From Akkermansia sp. (GTDB lineage Bacteria; Verrucomicrobiota; Verrucomicrobiia; Verrucomicrobiales; Akkermansiaceae): a stretch of DNA of 8,481 nt. Where the stretch lies: positions 1 to 8,481 of the forward strand of contig JAGBZE010000165.1 of the NCBI GenBank assembly GCA_017628435.1, written 5' to 3'. Positions 1 to 5,959 of this stretch are shown one piece after another. The position numbers and the translations under genes are program-made. Numbering within the stretch: the stretch's first letter is position 1; the number at the start of each line of letters is the position of its first letter. The notes below the pieces were generated by a model. It was given only the letters and a program-made list of their open reading frames with translations, had not been told where the DNA came from and made no database searches.

Positions 1-148
1 GAGCTTGCTAATTGCTCGAAGAATTGCCCTTTGTGTGCTTTGAATATCTGACGAATTTTGGAAAAAGACTGCAATCTTTTATTTTTCATTGCATTAACAT
101 GAGCTAAAAGGATTATTTGTCAGCAGATTTGAAACAGACCCAGAGTAA
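1..148. other. AT-richer upstream region without a gene
   Basis: No coding frame with convincing composition is visible here, and the base composition is clearly more AT-rich than in the genes to the right. It is probably intergenic DNA between the PutA-like gene and a gene outside the window. Weak promoter-like pairs occur, for example TTGCAT near 89 with GATTAT 16 bases further on, and TTGGAA with TATTTT near 57-84, but such matches are expected by chance in AT-rich sequence. Confidence 0.5.
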
Positions 149-176
149 CTGGCAAGTCATACTTTTCACTTGCCAG
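149..176. promoter_or_regulatory. Inverted repeat over the putA -35 box (candidate operator)
   Basis: There is a perfect 9-bp inverted repeat, CTGGCAAGT at 149-157 and ACTTGCCAG at 168-176, separated by 10 bases. The right arm contains the whole -35 hexamer TTGCCA (170-175). The half-sites are about 19 bp apart centre to centre, near two helical turns, as expected for a dimeric regulator bound to one DNA face. No T-run follows on either strand, so it does not look like a terminator. The repeat is seen directly; operator function is inference. Confidence 0.5.
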
Positions 177-198
177 ATGCGCCCCTGCGGGGTAGAAT
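170..198 (+). promoter_or_regulatory. Sigma-70-type promoter of the putA-menE operon
   Basis: TTGCCA (170-175) and TAGAAT (193-198) are separated by exactly 17 bases, each matching the consensus at 5 of 6 positions. Transcription should start at about 204-206, only 3-5 bases before the ATG at 209. This predicts a nearly leaderless mRNA and rules out the in-frame TTG at 170, which is itself the start of the -35 box, as a start codon. Confidence 0.75.
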
Positions 199-208
199 AC
201 GCGCACGT

Positions 209-3200
209 ATGGCGGAACTGGATATACAGGCACAACTGGCAGAGGCAAAGAAGCGCAAATGGGACGACCGAACGCTGGCTCAGCGGGCGGCAGACATGGC
301 GCAGGAACTGCTGCTTACTTCGTTGAAAGCCATGCGTTCTGATGAACGCACCCTCGTTTCCGCACTGGCCCGTCTGGCCACCGACAAGAAGAACCTGCGT
401 TTTGTGCAGGAACTCTGCGGCAGCGTCTTTCACGCAACCGACCCCAATGAGCAGGTGGAAAACCTGCGCCGCATTCTGGCGGAGCACGGTGGAGTCCCCG
501 CCATTTTCAGTACCGTAGGCAAACTGCGTTTCAAAGCCGCAGCCATGGCCGCACGCAGCATGCAGGGAGCCGCCATTGCCGAGGTACAGCGCATTTTCCG
601 CTCCACCTTCGGCGAGCTCACCCTGCCCACCCTGGCCGATAAGGTAGCAAAGCGCGTAAAAGAAGCAGCCAAGGATGGACTCACCCTGGCGTTGAACCCG
701 CTGGTGCCCCAGGTGTATGGCCCCAAGAGCGCTGAAAAGTATTTCAAGCATCTGGAAGCCATCCTCTCCAAACAGGACGGTGTGGGTGTCGTCATTCAGC
801 CCTGGCGTCTCTGCCCCAACCTTACCCCCTACTCTCCTGAAGCCGGCGCTAAAGCTCTGGCAGAAAAACTGCGTCCCCTGCTCAAGCTTTCTGTGAAGAG
901 CAGCACTCCGCGCCCCATTCTTGTGGAAAGCGGCCTTTCCACCACCATGAACATCGTGGCAGAGGCCTTCCGTCTGGCTATGGCAGGCAGCGCGCTGCAC
1001 AAAGCAGACGCCGCGCTGGAAATTCCCGCTTACCTGAAGGGAAGCCCCGCCCTGCTGCGCGAAATGACTGAATGGGCCACCGCACGCTCTGCAAAAGGTG
1101 CCGCCCCGCTCAAAGTCCTGCTGGTCAAGGGTAGCCATCTGGATGCAGAACAGGAAAACACCTACAACTACGGCACAGCCAACGAAGTGTGCCGCAACAA
1201 GGGCGAGACCGAATCCCGCTTCAAACAGCTGATTTCCACCGCCATGGGCACTAAGGAAAAGGTGCTCACCCCGATTGTCGGTACGCACAATCTTTTCGAC
1301 ATTGCCTACGGTTTGCTCAGCTGGGGCCGCGCCGGGCGCAGTGGAAGCCCTCAATTCTGCTTCATCTCCGGCCTGGCTAACCACATTGCCCGAGTTCTGA
1401 CCAAGGGCGGCGCGCGTGTTCTGCTGACCACCGGAGTGACCTCCGAAGGTGGCGAAGCCGGATTCGAGAGCTACCTGCTCAACCTGGTGCAGGAACTGGG
1501 ACGCCCGGAGGGCATTCTGGCTTCCGGCGGCGAGCTTGAAGCCAATTCCATGGGCTGGGGTCGCATGCGCCAGCATTTCCTGGCAGCCCTGAGCGGACGC
1601 GAAGAACAGCCGCGCGAACTCCCCGGTGCAGATGGTTCCTACGCCTTCACCCGTCTGAACCATATCACCGACCGAGCCCACATGGACGCCCTGCATAACG
1701 CTGCAGCCGCAGAGGCGGAGCGCCCGCAGGAGCAGATACCGCTTCACATCGATGGGGAAGAGACGGAATCCCCGCTGCTGTGCATCCGCCGCTCACTCAC
1801 CGCGCCGGGCATGGAGGATTACCGCTACTACTCCGCCGATTTCGACATGGTGAACCGTGTGCTTAACACCGCCGCAGCCGTAGCCGTGCAGATGCCCCCC
1901 ACGCAGGAGGAATGCCGCATTCACCTGCTGCAGGCCGCCCGTCTTCTGGAAAAGCGCAGCACCGAATTCATATCCCTGCTGGTGCGCGATGCCGGATTCA
2001 CCATCGAAGAAGCAGATCAGGAAGTAGCCAATGCCATTGACTCCCTTCGTTTCTACGAAAGCAGTGCTGTGCAGGAAGGCCTGCTGGATGGCACCCTGCC
2101 CAGCCCGCTGGGCGTCGTCACCGTGGCCCCCAGCCGCATCCACCCGCTTGAAGAAGCCGCAGGTGGCATTGCCGCAGCATGGGTCACCGGAAACACCATC
2201 ATCTACAAGCCCTCTGCCCACACCATCATGTTGGCAGACCGGCTGACCAGACTGCTGAACGAAGCAGGTTTCGACTTCCCACGCCTGCAGATGCTGCCCT
2301 GTCTGGACAACCAGATTGCCCGCAAGCTGCTCACCAGCGACCGCGTGAATGGTCTCATCTACCACGGCAGCGTGAAGCACACCAATGATATGGTGGCAGC
2401 CTCCGCCGGCAAGCCCTTGCTGGGCGGCACCGGCGGCAGTAGCAGCATCTATATTTCCTCCCAGGGCGACTGGGCGAGCGCCATCCACGATATCTGCAAG
2501 AGCCTGTTTGCCCGCGCTGGCCAGGATCCCACCGCTCCGCACCTCATCTTCGTGCATGCCGAGGTGTACGACAACCAGCATTTCATGAACGCCCTGCGCG
2601 ATGCCGTCACCGGCATCACCGCCCAGCCCGGCTGGATACAGGGCGGCAACATCGGCCCGCTGGGCCGCCCCATCAGCGATGACCAGCGCCAGCTGCTCAC
2701 AAAGCTTCAGAAGGGAGAATCATGGCTGGTTGCACCTGCCACCACGGAAATCGGCTCCCTGGTGTGGAATCCCGGCGTGCGCCTCGGCGTACACCCCGGC
2801 AGCGCATTTGCCCAGGCCGCGCATAACGTGCCGGTACTCGGCATCATCCGCGTGGAAAGCACAGAGGAAGCCGGCCGCACCCAGCGCAAACTTTCACAGG
2901 AACGCGCAGTCGGCATCTACTCCCGCGATAAGCAGGAAATCGAGCTCTGGACACGCCTGACAGCCGCCAGCCTGGTATCCATCAACTGCTGCCCGCAACA
3001 CCGCCCCGGCGCACTCCCCCGCCCAGCCTGGCAGAATGCCACTCCCATGAGCGGAGGTCACAACTTCATCACAGCCCTGAGCCAGTGGCAGGAAACCGCC
3101 CGCCCGCAGCACCGCGGTACCCAGCGCAACCTGGCATTCGCCCCCTGGGAAACGCTGTCTCCCAAGCCCGGCCCGGATGACACCACCCGACTCTCCTCGG

Positions 3201-3673
3201 CGGCTGACTCCATAGGCTACTGGTGGGAAAACGTATTCGGCACCTCCACGGTGCTCAACGAGAGCCCGGCACAAATCACCACACTGAACTACCGCCCACT
3301 CCCGCTCTGCATCCGAGCCGAAAAAGCCACCAGCGATATCGACCTGTCCATCGCACTCATGGCCGCACTGAAAGCCGGTTGCGATATTCAGCTGAGCACC
3401 GCCAGCATGCGCGCCTGGATGCCCCGCGCCCTGGAACCACTGGGTGTCATCATCTCCGTGGAAACGCGCGATGAATTCGAAGGCCGCTTCCCCTCCCTGG
3501 CCACCACCGGGGTCATGGTGCGCGACACCGCAGCCACCATCAACACCATGCAGCGAGCCGCACAGTGCCGTCTGGCGCTCTGCGCAGAACCCGTGCTGGC
3601 CAATGGGCGCCTGGAGCTGCTGCACTGCCTGCGCGAAGTGGTGACCACCCGACGCATCGAATCCAGAAAATAA
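209..3673 (+). CDS. putA: PutA-family proline/P5C dehydrogenase homologue, catalytic residues apparently lost
   Basis: The 1154-residue protein has the length and order of the one-chain PutA type known from actinobacteria: an N-terminal proline dehydrogenase barrel (about 60-470), an aldehyde dehydrogenase domain (about 520-930) and a C-terminal PutA extension with NYRPLP. Active PutA oxidises proline to glutamate, passing electrons from FAD to quinone and then to NAD. Family landmarks remain: LVKG (305-308), THN (359-361), GNTIIYKPS and the linked GTGG and GQ motifs. Judged by eye, the catalytic positions are replaced: barrel Lys is Q197, Asp is E240, Arg of RLVKGAYW is L304, its Tyr is H310, the later Tyr is L405 and the Arg-Arg pair is N425-L426. 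In the aldehyde dehydrogenase domain Glu is G740 and Cys is P774. The ATG at 209 is chosen because the promoter ends at 198. Family membership is secure; standard proline catabolism is doubtful. Confidence 0.88.
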   Translation: MAELDIQAQLAEAKKRKWDDRTLAQRAADMAQELLLTSLKAMRSDERTLVSALARLATDKKNLRFVQELCGSVFHATDPNEQVENLRRILAEHGGVPAIFSTVGKLRFKAAAMAARSMQGAAIAEVQRIFRSTFGELTLPTLADKVAKRVKEAAKDGLTLALNPLVPQVYGPKSAEKYFKHLEAILSKQDGVGVVIQPWRLCPNLTPYSPEAGAKALAEKLRPLLKLSVKSSTPRPILVESGLSTTMNIVAEAFRLAMAGSALHKADAALEIPAYLKGSPALLREMTEWATARSAKGAAPLKVLLVKGSHLDAEQENTYNYGTANEVCRNKGETESRFKQLISTAMGTKEKVLTPIVGTHNLFDIAYGLLSWGRAGRSGSPQFCFISGLANHIARVLTKGGARVLLTTGVTSEGGEAGFESYLLNLVQELGRPEGILASGGELEANSMGWGRMRQHFLAALSGREEQPRELPGADGSYAFTRLNHITDRAHMDALHNAAAAEAERPQEQIPLHIDGEETESPLLCIRRSLTAPGMEDYRYYSADFDMVNRVLNTAAAVAVQMPPTQEECRIHLLQAARLLEKRSTEFISLLVRDAGFTIEEADQEVANAIDSLRFYESSAVQEGLLDGTLPSPLGVVTVAPSRIHPLEEAAGGIAAAWVTGNTIIYKPSAHTIMLADRLTRLLNEAGFDFPRLQMLPCLDNQIARKLLTSDRVNGLIYHGSVKHTNDMVAASAGKPLLGGTGGSSSIYISSQGDWASAIHDICKSLFARAGQDPTAPHLIFVHAEVYDNQHFMNALRDAVTGITAQPGWIQGGNIGPLGRPISDDQRQLLTKLQKGESWLVAPATTEIGSLVWNPGVRLGVHPGSAFAQAAHNVPVLGIIRVESTEEAGRTQRKLSQERAVGIYSRDKQEIELWTRLTAASLVSINCCPQHRPGALPRPAWQNATPMSGGHNFITALSQWQETARPQHRGTQRNLAFAPWETLSPKPGPDDTTRLSSAADSIGYWWENVFGTSTVLNESPAQITTLNYRPLPLCIRAEKATSDIDLSIALMAALKAGCDIQLSTASMRAWMPRALEPLGVIISVETRDEFEGRFPSLATTGVMVRDTAATINTMQRAAQCRLALCAEPVLANGRLELLHCLREVVTTRRIESRK

Positions 3674-3675
3674 CC

Positions 3676-4728
3676 ATGCAACCCGAAGCCATCAGCGTGG
3701 ATGGCATGACCATCACCCCGGCAACCCTGCCCGACTGGAGGGAAAACCGCAGCGGCATACACGCAGAGCTGGCTGATTTCCTGAGTGCCTGGTGGAGCGA
3801 TTTACCCACCATGGAACTGCATACCAGCGGCTCCACCGGTAAACCTAAACGCATCCTGGCCACCAAGGCCGCCATGCGCGCCAGCGCTACCGCCACCTGC
3901 CAGGCATTTGACCTGCGGCCGGGGCACACCGCCTTGCTGGCGCTGCCGCTGCGCTATATTGCCGGGCAGATGATGGTGGTACGCGCCCTGGTGGGCGGCC
4001 TGCACCTCATCACCACCGAGCCCGCCTCCACCCCGCTTGCAGGCATCACCGCCAGCATTGACTTTGCCCCACTGGTGCCTATGCAGGTCACCAGAACCCT
4101 GGCGCAGGAGGATGGGGCGCAGCAGCTTGCCCGGGTTCGTACCCTCCTGTTAGGCGGAGGCTTTATCGATGCCGCGCTGGAAGAGCAGCTCCAGGAGCTC
4201 CCCTGCCGCGTGTTCACCTCCTACGGCATGACCGAGACACTCTCCCACATCGCCCTGAGAGAAGCCAACGGTCCCCACCGCAGTGACTGGTACACGCCGC
4301 TCCCCGGGATTACTCTCTCTCTGACTCATGAGGGCACCTTGCAAATTTCTGCACCTTACCTTCACGTCTACAACCTGATTACAAACGACCTGGCAGAAAT
4401 CGCAGGCGATGGCACATTTCGCATTCTCGGGCGAGTGGATGCCGTCATCAACTCCGGCGGAGTCAAAATCCATGCAGAGGAAATCGAGCAGACAATACAC
4501 CACCTCGCCGGGCTTTGCGTACTCGCGCTACCACTACCGCACCCCGTGCTCGGACAGTGTGTGGCTCTACTCTGGGAAGGGCCCAGCGATGCTGAGTGCG
4601 CCATACAGTCCGCATGCGCCACCCTGCCGAAATACCATCGCCCCCACCTCATCAAGCGGGTGGCACTCCCCCGCACTGCCAGCGGAAAGGTTGCACGCAA
4701 GCAGGCTGCAGCCCTTCTGGCAGATTAA
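3676..4728 (+). CDS. menE: O-succinylbenzoate-CoA ligase (menaquinone synthesis)
   Basis: This 350-residue acyl-adenylate-forming enzyme should activate o-succinylbenzoate with ATP and CoA in menaquinone synthesis, in the cytoplasm. Motifs appear in family order: the ATP loop HTSGSTGKPK (49-58), TSYGMTET (181-188), GRVD (252-255) leading into SGGVKIHAEEIE, and the C-terminal RTASGKVARK with probable catalytic K338. It is shorter than the 450-490 residues usual in E. coli and Bacillus, with the N-terminal part reduced, a form I associate with Bacteroidetes-type MenE. The ATG lies 2 bases after the putA stop, with no Shine-Dalgarno sequence, so the genes are probably co-transcribed and translationally coupled. 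The frame stays open upstream inside putA, but those 37 codons are not needed. No other men genes are in the window, so another small acyl-CoA ligase specificity is possible. Confidence 0.82.
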   Translation: MQPEAISVDGMTITPATLPDWRENRSGIHAELADFLSAWWSDLPTMELHTSGSTGKPKRILATKAAMRASATATCQAFDLRPGHTALLALPLRYIAGQMMVVRALVGGLHLITTEPASTPLAGITASIDFAPLVPMQVTRTLAQEDGAQQLARVRTLLLGGGFIDAALEEQLQELPCRVFTSYGMTETLSHIALREANGPHRSDWYTPLPGITLSLTHEGTLQISAPYLHVYNLITNDLAEIAGDGTFRILGRVDAVINSGGVKIHAEEIEQTIHHLAGLCVLALPLPHPVLGQCVALLWEGPSDAECAIQSACATLPKYHRPHLIKRVALPRTASGKVARKQAAALLAD

Positions 4729-5399
4729 AGGCCCCACCGGATCCAGTGGTACACAAAACGCAGGATGCAGCTTAAGCCATAATATGATCCCAGGCAGATA
4801 CTGCGCAGCGTGAAATAGACTGGCTTTGCAAGCAGAAGCACCATGGCCACCACTGTGCTGCGGACGCAGGTCTCAGAGGTGATTTCAAAATACTCACGCC
4901 CGAAGAAGAGAATAAGCTGGTACACTGCTGTGAGGCCAACCAGTAGCATCCCCACAAGAGCCACCGGTGGCTCACTTCCATATAACCCGCTGGCCATACC
5001 TGCCCACACACAGGCTCCCAGCGTGAACAGACTCCCCAACTGCCAGCGGTATAGCCGAGACTCCCAGAAATAAAGGACTAGCGCAGCCGTGATAAAATAA
5101 CCGAATGGGCCCGCCAGCAGCACCCAGGCCGGAGCCAGCGGTTTTACTACCACCATTGATAGCCCGCAACACACCATGCCAATAGCAAGCAGCGCCAGCA
5201 TGGCTGAGGTTGTCAGCGCATACTCCAGCAGATACGCCGCCGCCAGCGCCACCAGCATCCCCAGTGGAGCTATGTACCAATGCTCCAGCAGCCATTCTGC
5301 CATATCAACAGATGCACCGGCAAGACAAGCACTTACACCGGCCACCGCTACGCCCGCGGCACAGCCCAGATGAACAAGAGGGGAGTTGGGAGAGTTCAT
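4725..5399 (-). CDS. Multi-pass inner-membrane protein, unknown function
   Basis: This 224-residue, very hydrophobic protein has about seven, perhaps eight, membrane segments, at roughly 9-29, 41-60, 63-84, 89-111, 121-140, 145-166, 178-197 and possibly 201-218. I do not recognise the family. The few charged residues lie in loops, for example FGREYFEI at about 166-173, and no motif indicates a transported substrate or catalysis. The ATG at 5399 is preferred over the in-frame ATG at 5411 because the latter lies inside the -10 box (5410-5415) and would not be transcribed. Its stop codon overlaps the menE stop in the shared TTAA. It has its own promoter directly behind the rpsP terminator, so it is probably transcribed alone. 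Confidence 0.75.
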   Translation of the reverse strand: MNSPNSPLVHLGCAAGVAVAGVSACLAGASVDMAEWLLEHWYIAPLGMLVALAAAYLLEYALTTSAMLALLAIGMVCCGLSMVVVKPLAPAWVLLAGPFGYFITAALVLYFWESRLYRWQLGSLFTLGACVWAGMASGLYGSEPPVALVGMLLVGLTAVYQLILFFGREYFEITSETCVRSTVVAMVLLLAKPVYFTLRSICLGSYYGLSCILRFVYHWIRWGL

Positions 5400-5409
5400 A
5401 TCGCAAGGC

Positions 5410-5438
5410 ATTCTAGCAGATTCCTCTCAGAAACTCAA
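5410..5438 (-). promoter_or_regulatory. Promoter of the membrane-protein gene
   Basis: On the minus strand TTGAGT (5438-5433) is followed after 17 bases by TAGAAT (5415-5410). The ATG begins 10 bases later at 5399, the same geometry as the putA promoter, giving a predicted leader of about 1-4 bases. The -35 starts 3 bases after the rpsP terminator stem, so the T-rich tail of that terminator overlaps this promoter. Confidence 0.72.
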
Positions 5439-5441
5439 GAG

Positions 5442-5482
5442 CAGAACGGCCCCGATGCTTTGCAGCACCGGGGCTCGTTCTG
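5442..5482 (-). terminator. Rho-independent terminator of rpsP
   Basis: In the minus-strand transcript CAGAACG, one bulged A, then GCCCCGGTGCT pair with AGCATCGGGGC and CGTTCTG around a GCAA tetraloop, an 18-bp stem. The single imperfect position is a G-U wobble in the minus-strand RNA but an A-C mismatch in the plus-strand RNA, which fits termination of rpsP. The tail (CTCTTGAGTTTC) has only a modest run of U. The hairpin starts about 33 bases after the rpsP stop. Confidence 0.82.
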
Positions 5483-5515
5483 AAACAACCTGAGAAAGGT
5501 TTCTGGGAAGAAGGA

Positions 5516-5761
5516 TTAGGCCTTGGCGGCGCGAACCTTCTTGATGATGGAAGCCACAGTCTCAGAGGGCTGAGCGCCGTTGGCGATCCACTTATCCACG
5601 CTCTCGAGGTTCAGCGTGTAGTTCTCGCCCTCAGCCATGGGGTTGTAAGTACCCACCTGCTCGATGAAATCACCATCGCGGCGGGCGCGGCTGTCAACGA
5701 CAACGATCTTGTAGAAAGGACGGTCCTTGGACCCCTGACGGTTAAGACGGATTGCTACCAT
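5516..5761 (-). CDS. rpsP: 30S ribosomal protein S16
   Basis: The 81-residue product matches S16 closely: an N-terminal MVAIRLNRQGSKDRPFYKIV, then DSRARRDG and VGTYNP, and a basic C-terminus. S16 binds 16S rRNA early in assembly of the small subunit. The length is normal. The frame is open upstream to 5875, but the best promoter lies at 5843-5871, so the ATG at 5761, where S16 homology starts, is the start. No Shine-Dalgarno sequence is present; instead the ATG follows an A/U-rich stretch (TTTTTAGAT). In many bacteria rpsP is followed by rimM, trmD and rplS. Here it stands alone, closed by a hairpin terminator. Confidence 0.96.
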   Translation of the reverse strand: MVAIRLNRQGSKDRPFYKIVVVDSRARRDGDFIEQVGTYNPMAEGENYTLNLESVDKWIANGAQPSETVASIIKKVRAAKA

Positions 5762-5770
5762 ATCTAAAAA

Positions 5771-5776
5771 AGTATA
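5771..5776 (-). promoter_or_regulatory. Possible second rpsP -10 box
   Basis: TATACT on the minus strand ends 9 bases before the rpsP ATG, the spacing seen at the near-leaderless genes of this window. No matching -35 lies 17 bases upstream (the sequence there is GC-rich), so this may simply be an A/U-rich initiation region. Confidence 0.3.
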
Positions 5777-5842
5777 ATTTCGGTTGTTTCTCGCCCGCGT
5801 GGTGCCGTGATACAAAGCACACTGACCGCATGGCGGTGCGGA

Positions 5843-5871
5843 AATGTACCACAGGGCAGCCAGCGTGTCAA
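5843..5871 (-). promoter_or_regulatory. Strong promoter of rpsP
   Basis: On the minus strand TTGACA (5871-5866), a perfect -35, is followed after 17 bases by TACATT (5848-5843), preceded by TGG as in an extended -10. Transcription would start near 5836 and give a leader of about 75 bases. The start of that leader holds the small inverted repeat ACCGC-CAT-GCGGT (5837-5825). A strong promoter suits a ribosomal protein gene. Confidence 0.72.
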
Positions 5872-5924
5872 GCATAAAGGCAGATTTTTCCTCACAAAAG
5901 TTCAGATACAGGCAGAAAGCAAGC

Positions 5925-5952
5925 TTTACTATACTAAGAAAAGTGCTAAAAT
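5925..5952 (+). promoter_or_regulatory. Promoter of the lysozyme-like lipoprotein gene
   Basis: TTTACT (5925-5930), a 16-base spacer and TAAAAT (5947-5952). The ATG begins 7 bases after the -10, so transcription should start at or one base before the A of the start codon. TATACT at 5930-5935 is a possible alternative -10, which would give a leader of about 18 bases. Confidence 0.55.
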
Positions 5953-5959
5953 AGCAGGC

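Noticed and set aside
63..80. Possible terminator: AAAAGA and TCTTTT arms followed by a T-run
   Set aside because: The stem is only six A/T-dominated pairs and would be very weak; such matches are common in AT-rich DNA.
113..1747. Long open frame of 544 codons on the minus strand, antisense to the PutA-like gene
   Set aside because: The PutA-like frame on the other strand has clear family motifs. The antisense product is Gly/Gln/His-rich with no recognisable domain, as expected for a shadow of a GC-rich gene.
1793..2581. Second long minus-strand frame antisense to the PutA-like gene
   Set aside because: It has low-complexity composition, no domain and no promoter, and lies fully inside the ALDH-domain coding sequence.
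3565..3675. Upstream extension of menE by 37 codons inside putA
   Set aside because: MenE-like sequence begins after the ATG at 3676, and the extension only mirrors putA codons in another frame.
4734..4749. Hairpin CCACTG-GATC-CGGTGG near the end of the membrane-protein gene as terminator
   Set aside because: It has only six pairs including a wobble, lies inside the coding sequence, and is followed by a poor U tract.
4725..5399. Assignment of the membrane protein to the Bax-inhibitor-1/YccA family from its seven helices
   Set aside because: The helix count fits, but the conserved Asp residues of that family are missing and I found no motif match.
5762..5875. Upstream extension of rpsP by 38 codons
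   Set aside because: It would start before the TTGACA/TACATT promoter and adds sequence absent from S16 proteins.
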